From Nitrospirota bacterium (lineage in GTDB: Bacteria; Nitrospirota; 9FT-COMBO-42-15; HDB-SIOI813), in the NCBI GenBank assembly GCA_016217665.1, contig JACRHF010000008.1:1-40245 (forward strand): DNA of 40,245 nt, read 5' to 3'. Below are positions 1-9,170 of the stretch, in pieces. Every line of letters starts with the position of its first letter. The stretch's first letter is position 1. Below the pieces are notes generated by a model. That model worked only from the letters and a program-made list of their open reading frames with translations, was not told the origin of the DNA and ran no database searches. The translations under genes were made by a program, and so were the position numbers.

Positions 1-2
1 CA

Positions 3-101
3 AAGGGAAGAAAAAAGCGGATGAATCGTAACGAGATGGCAGAATATCGATTAAGACAGTCGCCACTCAGCGGTGAGCTGATGAGGCATGAGATAATTTA
101 G
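3..101 (+). CDS. C-terminal fragment of an unknown protein (open at left window edge), ...KGRKKRMNRNEMAEYRLRQSPLSGELMRHEII*
   Basis: Open frame from the window edge to TAG at 99-101; no recognised family; may be spurious. Confidence 0.25.
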   Translation, partial: KGRKKRMNRNEMAEYRLRQSPLSGELMRHEII

Positions 102-147
102 CAGTTGGAACCACCTTGCTAATGTCTGTGCAACAGACTCTTGGGTG

Positions 148-168
148 AAAATAAATCTGTCCCCTTTT
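148..168. repeat. Single arm of the GGGGACAGATTTATTTT dispersed repeat
   Basis: aaaataaatctgtcccctttt matches the right arm of the palindrome at 6072-6095. Confidence 0.6.
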
Positions 169-170
169 CC

Positions 171-821
171 CTACTTCCCGTAATCCAGCCGTAGCGTCAG
201 AAAAAGGACTAACAGGGTAAGCGTGATAAAAAGCCATGAACCCAGGAACCACGCAATCAGGGGGACGGTGTAGTAAAACCCCCGGATACCAAAGGTATAA
301 TGAATCCCGGCCCTGGAGAACATCCCCGTGATATAGTCAACAGCGCTGACCCCCATGGTCTCTTCGATCGTTTCCGGCGAGGCCCCGACCAATATCACTA
401 AGTAGTTCAGAAGGCGTATGCAGAGGGAGAAATTTAAGAGGGTCATCAGGAACATCAGCATCAGAGTGATGAGCTTGAGAAATACCATGTAGTCGGGAAG
501 GGTAATCGTCCCCCTCCCGGTCACGATACCGGATGTCTGCTCTATATTGAATATGAGATAGAGGATACTGCCTATAAAGACGATAGTGGAGGAGGCCAGG
601 AATGAGGCGGCCATGTGTATATTGCGAAACGATTGAACCGCCACGATGGCGTTTCCCGGTTTGAGCATGTTCTCTACCCATGTCCGGCGAATAATGTTTA
701 TCTTCCCCTTGAATATATACTTTGGGAGTTTAAATACCTTATAGTAGTAATAAACGTGATAGACAATCGTACACAGGATAAAAATCACAAAGGCTATCAT
801 ATCGGAAAGGTTGATCGTCAT
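171..821 (-). CDS. DUF599-like multi-pass membrane protein
   Basis: 216-aa ORF, several hydrophobic segments, DUF599-like layout. Confidence 0.6.
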   Translation of the reverse strand: MTINLSDMIAFVIFILCTIVYHVYYYYKVFKLPKYIFKGKINIIRRTWVENMLKPGNAIVAVQSFRNIHMAASFLASSTIVFIGSILYLIFNIEQTSGIVTGRGTITLPDYMVFLKLITLMLMFLMTLLNFSLCIRLLNYLVILVGASPETIEETMGVSAVDYITGMFSRAGIHYTFGIRGFYYTVPLIAWFLGSWLFITLTLLVLFLTLRLDYGK

Positions 822-840
822 AAGTTTATAACTCTATCGT

Positions 841-1194
841 TTATAAATCTATTTCATGCAACAATTTGTCATGATACACCTCCGGATGTCTTTCCCTGGG
901 TGCCAGTTCTGTAATCTTGGAACCATAATTTAATGCCTCATCGTGATGACCGATATACCAGAGCCGGATCGGACCGTTATCTGCAGGTTCAAATATAAGC
1001 CTGTAGGTCTCATCCACCCGGCACTCCATGATCCCTTTCCTCCCGGTCTTCAACTGTTTTACCTGAAGGGAGGGGTGACGATCGTTCTTTAACAGGAGGA
1101 TGATGCACTTCCATACCTTCGGCTGTACATTCTTGGGCAACCTAAATGCATTCAGCACAAAATCATCGGTCAAGGTCAAACTATCTTCTGCCAT
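841..1194 (-). CDS. RelE/ParE-superfamily-like protein
   Basis: 117 aa; pattern KQLKTGRKGIMECRVDETYRLIFEP...IRLWYIGHHDEA resembles RelE/ParE-like folds. Confidence 0.55.
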   Translation of the reverse strand: MAEDSLTLTDDFVLNAFRLPKNVQPKVWKCIILLLKNDRHPSLQVKQLKTGRKGIMECRVDETYRLIFEPADNGPIRLWYIGHHDEALNYGSKITELAPRERHPEVYHDKLLHEIDL

Positions 1195-2161
1195 AATCCC
1201 CTGTGAAAGAATTGAGGGTCGTAAACTTTTCCATTATAACAAGACCCCCTTCATTAAATTCTACTCTATGGGTAAAGGGAATTCTACCCCTCAAGATATC
1301 AAACCTCAGGTCTATAAACTCTACCAGATGATGACCGTCGGGGGTCTCCTCCACCATGGCCACAGGAAATCGTGCAAACCAGAGATAGAATCCCACCCCC
1401 GGCAATTTACGGGCCTTTTGAACCCAGGGAGAATCAGGCCATTTCTTCCATATCATATTTATTTTATCATGTCTATCATTTCCTTTGATATCAATATCTA
1501 TGAAACTCTGATAGAGGGTGTCGCCTGTGTCGATCAGCAGCACCCATTTAAAGGGGGAAAATGGCTGCGGAAGCGCCGCCACAGAATCGGAATGGAAACC
1601 CTTTTCTTCCACCCATCTGTCCGCTATAGAAAGCGCCTGTCTGTGATTCACAATACACAGGCCTGTATAAAGGAGAAGGAGGCAGAGCGACACTATTCCC
1701 AGTTCTGTCCTGTACCTCCTGATGAAATGGCCCAGGAGGAGGGGGACCAAAAGGATGCCGGTGAAATAAAAATCTATTATGAAGACAAGGTCCCAGGTCA
1801 GGCGCCGGTCTGTAACAGGGACCAATGCCATCGTCCCGAAGGAGGTCAGCAGGTCCAACAGGATATGGCTCAGGAGAGAGAAGAAACAGAGGAGATAGAG
1901 GGGGAGAAACTTTTCTGTCTTAGACAACCGCCGGAAAAGGATGGCCCCAAAGAGGCTATAAACAGGAAGGAGGATCAGAGAATGGGTGATCCCCCGGTGG
2001 TAGCGTAAGAATATCTCCTCTCCGAATAGTCTTAGTATATAATCTGCATCAGGGGACAGGGCTGCCAGAACACCGGTGACCGGACCCCATTTTCCAAGAC
2101 TCCTGGAAAAACCGGCCCTGGCTATTACAGCCCCGGCCAAGCCATGTGTCATAGGATCCAT
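1181..2161 (-). CDS. YdjM/DUF457-type membrane-bound metal-dependent hydrolase
   Basis: MDPMTHGLAGAVIARAG N-terminus, RYHRGITHSLILLP, SHILLDLLTSFGT motifs typical of LexA-regulated YdjM-like hydrolases. Confidence 0.8.
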   Translation of the reverse strand: MDPMTHGLAGAVIARAGFSRSLGKWGPVTGVLAALSPDADYILRLFGEEIFLRYHRGITHSLILLPVYSLFGAILFRRLSKTEKFLPLYLLCFFSLLSHILLDLLTSFGTMALVPVTDRRLTWDLVFIIDFYFTGILLVPLLLGHFIRRYRTELGIVSLCLLLLYTGLCIVNHRQALSIADRWVEEKGFHSDSVAALPQPFSPFKWVLLIDTGDTLYQSFIDIDIKGNDRHDKINMIWKKWPDSPWVQKARKLPGVGFYLWFARFPVAMVEETPDGHHLVEFIDLRFDILRGRIPFTHRVEFNEGGLVIMEKFTTLNSFTGDYGRR

Positions 2162-2192
2162 AATTTATGGGTCGAGACTCTTTACGAATCCG

Positions 2193-2570
2193 TTACCCTT
2201 CATATTTTGCAAAGAGAATGCTGCAGATCCGCTCATGCGCTGCAAACAATTCGGGGGCCTCTTCTTTCAGAGAGGATGCCTTAATCTTATCTTCAAGGAT
2301 CGTCTTTACCCGTTTCAGATCTTCAAGACTGGGAAATTCAAAGTCTGATTTGATCGCCAAGAAGGCCTCATTCGCATTATCATAAATAGTCCTCCGCACC
2401 TCTTCTTCCGGGGAAGGAAGGCCCTTCAGGGAGCAGTACTTCATCAGAGTCACTATAAAACAGGCGAGCATGCCCTCCCGGGTCGTTTTGTTAGACAGCA
2501 CCCGCTTTGACAGCTTCTCCTGCAGGATCTCTTCAGCAGACTGCATCTGTACCCCTTTCCTGATCCTCAA
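2193..2570 (-). CDS. Hypothetical protein
   Basis: 125-aa ORF following the 2573-2797 ORF on the same strand with a short gap. Confidence 0.55.
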   Translation of the reverse strand: MRIRKGVQMQSAEEILQEKLSKRVLSNKTTREGMLACFIVTLMKYCSLKGLPSPEEEVRRTIYDNANEAFLAIKSDFEFPSLEDLKRVKTILEDKIKASSLKEEAPELFAAHERICSILFAKYEG

Positions 2571-2572
2571 TT

Positions 2573-2797
2573 TTAATGAAACGATTCTTCTTCAAAGTCC
2601 GCACACTCTACCACAATCACTTCAAACATGACATCTTCCGGGATAAAGACGGAATTACCTGAGTCCTCCGCCTGGATCTCCCGGAGCTCTTCCAGGCTCT
2701 CGTCAAGAGACTCAACCTCTGAAGAAATATCCAACTCCGTTGGCACCAAACAATTGGACATATGCTTACATTTTGGACATAGATTCATGATAGTCAT
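2573..2797 (-). CDS. Small Cys-containing (CPKCKHMSNC) acidic hypothetical protein
   Basis: 74-aa ORF with CxxC...C N-terminus; upstream ggaaaggagaatg-like RBS. Confidence 0.6.
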   Translation of the reverse strand: MTIMNLCPKCKHMSNCLVPTELDISSEVESLDESLEELREIQAEDSGNSVFIPEDVMFEVIVVECADFEEESFH

Positions 2798-2914
2798 TCT
2801 CCTTTCCTTTTTGAGTGCAATATGTTACCCCAAGAATAATCAAAAGTAAAGAGTCCTGAAACGATTTGGAATTACGTATGTCCCCGGAACAGAAAATGAC
2901 CGAAAAGATATAAC

Positions 2915-4153
2915 ATGAAAAAGTTATTCATAACATCTATCTTCCTTGTCGTCTTTTTCCTTATAATAGCAGGAAATCTCGATAGTTATACTGAAGAGGG
3001 CTATTCATCTTCTTCAGTTGGGGAAAACTTCAGAGAAATCAGTGATACGATTAAAAAGGGGCAGACCCTCTTTGATATTTTCAAGAGATATCACCTTGAT
3101 ATCGGGGAACTTCTTGAATTGAGAAAGGCCTCTGCAGACGTTTACAGACTCAGGAATTTATATCCAGGCCAATCATACAAAATCCTGGTGGATGATAATG
3201 ACCGGGTGAACTCATTTAGTTACTGGATCGATGACAATAGTATTCTGAATATCACCCGCTCCGACTCGGGATTTTACGCAGAGAAAGTTCCAATAGCCTA
3301 TGAAAAGCGGATCCTCTATATGGACAGGGCTATCGAAGACAACCTTATCTCCTCTGCCGGGGAGGGGAAAGAAGGTTTGATGCTGGCTCTCAACATCTCT
3401 GATATCTTTGCCTGGGACATCGATTTCACTTCTGATCTGAGGAATGGGGACACTTTTAGAGTGATTGTTGAAGGTCTGTATCTCGATGGAGAATTCAAGA
3501 AATATGGAGAGATCCTCTGCCTGGAATTTATGAATAACGGAAAACCCTATCAGGCATACAGGTTTGAATATGAAGGAAAGGCCGATTACTATGATAGCGA
3601 AGGGAAAACATTGAGAAGAGCCTATTTAAAGGCACCCTTAAGCTTCAGGCGCATCAGCTCCACCTTTTCCGATGGAAGGTTTCATCCCATATTGAAACGA
3701 TACAGACCCCATCATGGCCTCGATTATGCCGCCCCGGCAGGGACGCCTGTTTCTGCAATAGGGAGTGGAACAGTCGTTTTCTCAGGAATCAAAGGAGACT
3801 ATGGCAAATTTGTGATCATAAAACATCCCAACGGATATATGAGCTATTATGGACACCTTTCGAAAATCGAAAAAAATATCCGAATTGGAGTCAGGGCTGA
3901 ACAGGGACAGATCATTGGTTATGTGGGCGCCACAGGTCTTGCCACGGGACCCCATCTCCATTACGAGTTACGAATCAATGATAAACCCGTGAATCCTCTG
4001 ACGGTCAGCCTTCCCCGCGGCAAACCGATCCCCGCAAACATGCTGACAAAATTCAGGCAATCCAGGAATGAGATGGACAGCCAACTCGCGTCTATCAATC
4101 CTCCCGCTATTGAAGTCTCTAACAGGGTGCTGAGAAAGTCTGCCAAGCTGTAA
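2915..4153 (+). CDS. M23-family peptidoglycan peptidase with N-terminal OapA/LysM-like region
   Basis: RFHPILKRYRPHHGLDYAAPAGTPV...GSGTVVFSG...GATGLATGPHLHYEL is the LytM/M23 signature. Confidence 0.92.
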   Translation: MKKLFITSIFLVVFFLIIAGNLDSYTEEGYSSSSVGENFREISDTIKKGQTLFDIFKRYHLDIGELLELRKASADVYRLRNLYPGQSYKILVDDNDRVNSFSYWIDDNSILNITRSDSGFYAEKVPIAYEKRILYMDRAIEDNLISSAGEGKEGLMLALNISDIFAWDIDFTSDLRNGDTFRVIVEGLYLDGEFKKYGEILCLEFMNNGKPYQAYRFEYEGKADYYDSEGKTLRRAYLKAPLSFRRISSTFSDGRFHPILKRYRPHHGLDYAAPAGTPVSAIGSGTVVFSGIKGDYGKFVIIKHPNGYMSYYGHLSKIEKNIRIGVRAEQGQIIGYVGATGLATGPHLHYELRINDKPVNPLTVSLPRGKPIPANMLTKFRQSRNEMDSQLASINPPAIEVSNRVLRKSAKL

Positions 4154-4342
4154 ACCCGTCACTCCATTCAGGACAATGATTAAACTCATCATTGAATTAC
4201 CTCCCCCATTCTGCTAATCTTGAGACAGGATAATTTGTCCGCAAATTCTACGTGTATCACTCATCAGGATTTATCAACGTTTTGAGGCAACAAAATTAAC
4301 GCAAGGATAACCCCTTGAAGGACTAACAGAAAGGAGGAGACT

Positions 4343-4702
4343 ATGAATCTCTGGGATAAGATCAGGCGGGATGTGCAGAGAGGAGTTAAGGAAGGGTTGA
4401 GTGTGGTAAAGGAAGGGGCTGCGGTGGCCAGGGAAAAGGCAGGGGAACTGACGGAAGAGGGAAAGAGACGGTATAAGGTCTTTAATCTCAAGATGAAGGT
4501 CCAGCGAGAGATGTCGGAACTCGGCGGCAAGATCTATGACCTTAGTGCGACGGTTAAGAACCCTATGGCTAATAAGAAGGTGAAGGGAACGATCGGAAAG
4601 ATAAAAAAGCTTGAAACGCAGATCATGAAGCTCGAAGGCCAGATTAAGAAAAAGGTGCAGAAGGCAACGAGGAAGACCATCAAGAAATTGAAGGCCCGTT
4701 AA
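4343..4702 (+). CDS. Basic coiled-coil hypothetical protein
   Basis: 119 aa, strong aaaggagg RBS just upstream, Lys/Arg-rich helical sequence. Confidence 0.65.
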   Translation: MNLWDKIRRDVQRGVKEGLSVVKEGAAVAREKAGELTEEGKRRYKVFNLKMKVQREMSELGGKIYDLSATVKNPMANKKVKGTIGKIKKLETQIMKLEGQIKKKVQKATRKTIKKLKAR

Positions 4703-4851
4703 TCCTGAAACGACTCCGACATCGGTCTCAAGCCCCACCTCAAAGAGGAGCTGGAGTATCCCGATCTCAGCCAGGAATTTTGCTGAAATGATAATTAAAA
4801 GTAATTTCAGGAAAAACTCGGATACTTCCATCACTATTCCCTTCTATAGTG

Positions 4852-4901
4852 TAAAAATAAAAAAGGCCGGGAGGAACACCTAAAGTGTTCACTCCTGGCC
4901 T
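4852..4901 (-). terminator. Intrinsic terminator (minus strand)
   Basis: Minus-strand hairpin AGGCCAGGAGTGAACAC-tttag-GTGTTCCTCCCGGCCT followed by TTTTTATTTTTAC. Confidence 0.8.
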
Positions 4902-5029
4902 ACTCTCTTGAAGCCTCTATGTTAATAAGAACTTCAAGCGCGTCCGTCCGCAAAATTTTATTGTATCTACCTCCATGAAAGACTTTTGTGTCAAGAAGTT
5001 CTTCCTTCATAGAGCCGGAATCTTGACAC
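4864..5029 (-). ncRNA. Candidate structured RNA / small-ORF transcript ending at the 4852-4901 terminator
   Basis: Inverted repeats GTGTCAAG(4988-4995)/CTTGACAC(5022-5029) and CTTGAAG(4907-4913)/CTTCAAG(4932-4938); competing 9-bp pairing 4927-4935/4995-5003. Confidence 0.45.
4900..5010 (-). CDS. Candidate 36-aa small protein MKEELLDTKVFHGGRYNKILRTDALEVLINIEASRE
   Basis: ATG..TAG ORF read by hand on the minus strand, stop directly before the terminator hairpin; no clear RBS. Confidence 0.3.
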   Translation of the reverse strand: MKEELLDTKVFHGGRYNKILRTDALEVLINIEASRE

Positions 5030-5064
5030 GGGAATGTGCCTGTGTTTCAATTTAATTTCTACAG

Positions 5065-6075
5065 ATGAATCAAAAGAAACTAATACGTCTTTTACTCCTT
5101 TTCACACTGATAGCGGGTACCGGCCTTGCCATTACCTTTCGCTCCGAACTGAATGCCGCATCACTCGAACAGTGGATGCAGGAGGCCGGACCTGCGGCGC
5201 CGTTTATATTCATAGCAATCTATGCACTCGGCTGTGTGCTGTTCTTGCCCGGATCTGTACTGACACTTGCAGGGGGCGCATTGTTCGGTCCCGTGCTCGG
5301 GACCCTCTATAACCTTACCGGGGCTACTGCAGGCGCCGTATTAGCATTTCTGACAGCCCGGTATTTAGCTTCAGAATGGGTAGAACGTAAGACCGAAGGC
5401 CGGCTAAAACAGATTATGAATGGTGTAGAATCAGAGGGGTGGCGATTTGTCGCCTTTGTTCGGCTGGTCCCCCTTTTCCCCTTCAACCTGCTGAATTATG
5501 CCCTTGGACTAACGCGCATCAAATTAGCCCATTACGTTGTTGCCTCTTACTTCTGCATGTTTCCGGGGGCCCTGGCATACACCTACCTGGGCTATGCCGG
5601 CCGTGAGGCCCTCAAAGGTGCGGAGGGCCTCATCCAAAAGGGGCTCCTGGCGCTGGGCCTGCTGGCGCTTGTAGTTTTCATCCCCCGTTTTGTCCGCAGG
5701 ATGCATCCCTATCCCCCCTATCCAATGATGAGTACTGTAGAATTAAAAAGACGCCTTGACCGGGGTGAGGCCATCGTAGTGCTGGATGTGCGCAGCACAG
5801 CAGAATTCACCGGGGAGATAGGGCATATCCCCGGCGCCCTCAATATAGGTATGGAAGAGCTCCCGGGACGCGTCTCTGAATTGGAAAAATACCGTAACAG
5901 ACAGGTCGCCATTGTTTGCCATACGGACAAACGCTCAGCTAAGGCGGCAAATATCTTACGGGATACCGGGTTTAGTACCGTAACCGTGATACGCGGAGGG
6001 ATGAAGCAGTGGCATCGTAACGGGATGCCGGTAGAAAAAGAAAAGGGGACAGATTTATTTTACAAAAAAATGTAA
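5065..6075 (+). CDS. TVP38/TMEM64 (DedA/SNARE-associated) membrane protein fused to C-terminal rhodanese domain
   Basis: N-terminal [30 protein letters not shown]-terminal [24 protein letters not shown]...[18 protein letters not shown]. Confidence 0.88.
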   Translation: MNQKKLIRLLLLFTLIAGTGLAITFRSELNAASLEQWMQEAGPAAPFIFIAIYALGCVLFLPGSVLTLAGGALFGPVLGTLYNLTGATAGAVLAFLTARYLASEWVERKTEGRLKQIMNGVESEGWRFVAFVRLVPLFPFNLLNYALGLTRIKLAHYVVASYFCMFPGALAYTYLGYAGREALKGAEGLIQKGLLALGLLALVVFIPRFVRRMHPYPPYPMMSTVELKRRLDRGEAIVVLDVRSTAEFTGEIGHIPGALNIGMEELPGRVSELEKYRNRQVAIVCHTDKRSAKAANILRDTGFSTVTVIRGGMKQWHRNGMPVEKEKGTDLFYKKM

Positions 6076-6100
6076 AATAAATCTGTCCCCTTTTCTTTTT
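6035..6100. repeat. 29-bp perfect palindrome (REP/MITE-like), possible bidirectional terminator
   Basis: AAAAAGAAAAGGGGACAGATTTATTTTAC-aaaaaaat-GTAAAATAAATCTGTCCCCTTTTCTTTTT. Confidence 0.9.
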
Positions 6101-6133
6101 ATTGACGCTCAGGTCCTCTTTTGCCATAATCTG

Positions 6134-6859
6134 ATGACGATGACGAGATTAGGTGTCAATATAGATCATGTGGCAACCCTGAGACAGGCCAGGGGGGGAA
6201 AGGAACCTGAGCCTGTCGCTGCGGCCATCTTGGCCGAATCTGCCGGGGCAGACGGCATCGTTGTTCATCTCCGGGAAGACAGAAGACATATCCAGGATAG
6301 AGATCTCCAATTACTCAGACAGGTTGTAACGACGCACCTTAATCTTGAGATGGCCCCTACCGCTGAAATGGTCAGTAAGGCGATAGAGACAGGCCCGGAC
6401 CTTGTCACACTGGTGCCTGAGCGCCGGGAAGAACTGACCACAGAAGGCGGGCTTGAGGTCTTGAAACACAAGGAGAAGCTCAGGAAGGTCTTAACAGCGC
6501 TGCATAAGCATCCGATCAGGGTTTCCATATTCATTGACCCTGATATCAGGCAGATTGAGGCGGCCCAGGGGATTGGGGCCAGGACCATAGAGATCCATAC
6601 CGGAAGGTATGCCAACGCTGCCACTCTAAATGAGGTAGAAGAAGAGAGAGAATATATTTTAAATGCTGTGATGTTTGCAAAAAATATCGGACTGCACGTC
6701 TCGGCAGGCCATGGACTCAATTACAGGAATGTCGGCCCAATAGCCAATATCAGAGAGATAGAAGAGCTTAACATCGGCCACAGCATCATCTCACGCTCCG
6801 TGCTGGTCGGACTTTCACAGGCCGTCCGGGAAATGAAACGGCTGATTGACAATGCCTGA
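6134..6859 (+). CDS. pdxJ: Pyridoxine 5'-phosphate synthase
   Basis: [24 protein letters not shown]...[21 protein letters not shown]...VSAGHGLNY. Confidence 0.96.
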   Translation: MTMTRLGVNIDHVATLRQARGGKEPEPVAAAILAESAGADGIVVHLREDRRHIQDRDLQLLRQVVTTHLNLEMAPTAEMVSKAIETGPDLVTLVPERREELTTEGGLEVLKHKEKLRKVLTALHKHPIRVSIFIDPDIRQIEAAQGIGARTIEIHTGRYANAATLNEVEEEREYILNAVMFAKNIGLHVSAGHGLNYRNVGPIANIREIEELNIGHSIISRSVLVGLSQAVREMKRLIDNA

Positions 6860-6876
6860 TTTGCCTATAACCGCCC

Positions 6877-6972
6877 GTCATTCCCACGAAACTTGTCCCC
6901 GCAGGTAGTAAGCGGGGAGTGGGAATCCAGACCTCTGCCTGCGTTCTGGATTCCCGCTTGCGCGGGAATGAC
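6877..6972. repeat. Dispersed GTCATTCCC...GGGAATGAC repeat, copy 1, with internal hairpin insertion
   Basis: Inverted arms; similar to 10917-11001 and 15119-15186. Confidence 0.9.
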
Positions 6973-6980
6973 ATTTCAAG

Positions 6981-9170
6981 TTATCTTCCCATCACCCGCT
7001 TCACCTGTATCACCCCGCTGAGCTGTCCTATCCTCTGCATGACCTTCTCTAAATGCGTCAGGTCCTTGATATCCACCACAAAATTGAGGATCGCCCTCTT
7101 GTCCTCTGTTGTAGAAATATCTGCATGACTGATATTGGCCGCAGAGGATGTGATCGAGGCTGAAACGCTGGCAAGCACCCCTGGCCGGTCTATGGTGGAT
7201 ACGGAGATCCTTACCGGATAGGTGGCAGGCTCTGTCACATCCCATTCTACCCCGACAAGGCGTTCTTTATCATAATCCAATTCATCAATGTTGGGACATA
7301 CGGACGTATGAACGGATATCCCCCTCCCGCGCGTAATATAGCCTATAATCTTGTCTCCAGGCACAGGATTACAGCATTTAGAGAAGTGGATCAGGATATC
7401 CTCAATCCCACTGACCTTTACGCCACCGGAGGGACGTGTCCGTTTTGATACGTCCTCCTTTTCTGTCAGATCTTCCTTCTCCGCCTTCTCGGGGAATATC
7501 TTTCTGAGCACCTGGCGCGGAGAGACCTTCCCATATCCTATCAATACAGTCAGATCATCGAGGTCCTTGATATTATACTCCCTGAATACCTCTTCAAGCC
7601 TTTCTGTCTTACTGAGCGCCGTCAGCCCTGACCCTATCCTCTGCAGTTCTTTTTCAAGAAGCTTATGACCGATGTCCTGACTCCGTTTTCGCTCCTCGAT
7701 ATTGATAATGTGTTTGATCTTGTCCTTTGCCCTTGGGGTCTTGACGAATTTAAGCCAGTCTTTGCTCGGGGCGTGGGTTGGGTTTGTGATGATCTCTACA
7801 GTATCACCGCTTTTCAAGTGGTATCGAAGCGGCACAATCTTCCCATTGATTTTTGCACCCACACAGCGATTGCCTACCTCTGTATGAATCGCATAGGCAA
7901 GGTCTACCGGGGTAGCCCCCCTGATCAGCTCCTTGACGTCCCCCCGGGGGGTAAATACATACACAACGTCCTGAAACAGGTCCACCTTGACAGAATCCAG
8001 AAATTGCCTGCTGTCTGAAAGGTCCTTCTGCCACTCTACCATCTGTCTGAGCCAGTTATAGATCTGATTGTCCTTGGTGTCTATCTGCCCCCGGTCTTTA
8101 TATTTCCAGTGCGCCGCGATACCCTCTTCGGCAATCCTGTGCATCTCCTCTGTCCTGATCTGAAATTCTATCCTATGCCCCTTGGGTCCTATGACAGTCG
8201 TGTGTAGGGATTGATACATATTCGATTTGGGGACTCCAATATAGTCTTTAAATTTACCCGGCACCGGGGTCCATAAGGAGTGGATCATGCCCAGGATTGC
8301 ATAGCAGTTGACCTTCGTGTCCGTAATAATCCGTATCCCTGAAAGGTCATATATCTCCTCAAAAGGTATCTCCTTGGACGCCATCTTCAGATATATGCTG
8401 TAAAAATGCTTCGTCCTGCCGTAAACCTCTGCCTTAAATCCATAGACCTTCAGATTCTGCTTTACAATTTCGATGACCTCACTGATATCTTTTTCCCTCT
8501 CAGTCCTCTTCACCGCCAGCTTCCGGGTGAGGTCGCTGTATATCTCCGGTTCCAGGTACTGCAGGGACAGGTCTTCAAGCTCTACCTTCATCCACCCGAT
8601 TCCGAGGCGGTTTGCAATAGGGGCATATATCTCCACGGTCTCCTGTGCAATCCTTTTTTGTTTATTCGGAGGTAAAGGTTCCAGCGTCCTCATATTGTGG
8701 AGTCTGTCTGCAAGTTTTATCAGGATGACCCTGATGTCCTTGCCCATCGATATAATCATCTTCCTGAAGTTCTCGGCCTGCTTCTCCTCCCGAGACATGA
8801 ACTCCACTCTGCTGATCTTCGTTAACCCCTCCACCAGCTCTGCGATCTCTTTACCGAACTTCCCTGCAATATCCTCCACCATCGTAAGGCTGTCTTCCAC
8901 CGTGTCATGCAAAAGGCCGACAACAATAGAGGGGACGTCCATCTTCATCCTGGCCAGGATGTGTGCCACTTCGAGGGGATGTTTCAGGAAGGGTTCTCCG
9001 GATTTGCGCACCTGACCTTCATGGGCCTTTGCGGCAAATTCATAGGTCTGTCTGATAAGCCCCACATCAGCCTGAGGATTGTATTCCAGTACCTCGCCTA
9101 TCAATTCCTCTACATTCGGCATAACTCTCTGCCCCTGACTCCATATCACTGCGGTTTTAACGATTGCCAT
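6981..9170 (-). CDS. RelA/SpoT-family bifunctional (p)ppGpp synthetase/hydrolase (true start probably MPNVEELIGEV near 9122)
   Basis: HD motif VGLLHDTVEDS, synthetase domain GVPKSNMYQSLHTTVIG, TGS and ACT domains. Confidence 0.95.
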   Translation of the reverse strand: MAIVKTAVIWSQGQRVMPNVEELIGEVLEYNPQADVGLIRQTYEFAAKAHEGQVRKSGEPFLKHPLEVAHILARMKMDVPSIVVGLLHDTVEDSLTMVEDIAGKFGKEIAELVEGLTKISRVEFMSREEKQAENFRKMIISMGKDIRVILIKLADRLHNMRTLEPLPPNKQKRIAQETVEIYAPIANRLGIGWMKVELEDLSLQYLEPEIYSDLTRKLAVKRTEREKDISEVIEIVKQNLKVYGFKAEVYGRTKHFYSIYLKMASKEIPFEEIYDLSGIRIITDTKVNCYAILGMIHSLWTPVPGKFKDYIGVPKSNMYQSLHTTVIGPKGHRIEFQIRTEEMHRIAEEGIAAHWKYKDRGQIDTKDNQIYNWLRQMVEWQKDLSDSRQFLDSVKVDLFQDVVYVFTPRGDVKELIRGATPVDLAYAIHTEVGNRCVGAKINGKIVPLRYHLKSGDTVEIITNPTHAPSKDWLKFVKTPRAKDKIKHIINIEERKRSQDIGHKLLEKELQRIGSGLTALSKTERLEEVFREYNIKDLDDLTVLIGYGKVSPRQVLRKIFPEKAEKEDLTEKEDVSKRTRPSGGVKVSGIEDILIHFSKCCNPVPGDKIIGYITRGRGISVHTSVCPNIDELDYDKERLVGVEWDVTEPATYPVRISVSTIDRPGVLASVSASITSSAANISHADISTTEDKRAILNFVVDIKDLTHLEKVMQRIGQLSGVIQVKRVMGR

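Noticed and set aside
67-252. 61-aa minus-strand ORF overlapping the DUF599 gene end
   Set aside because: Overlaps a better supported ORF and the dispersed repeat; no family resemblance.
1100-2008. 302-aa + strand ORF opposite the YdjM-like hydrolase
   Set aside because: Low-complexity Glu/Lys/Gln-rich shadow of a convincing minus-strand gene.
4160-4220. CAATGAT/ATCATTG hairpin after the M23 gene as terminator
   Set aside because: Only 7 bp and no T-tract follows; not distinguishable from chance.
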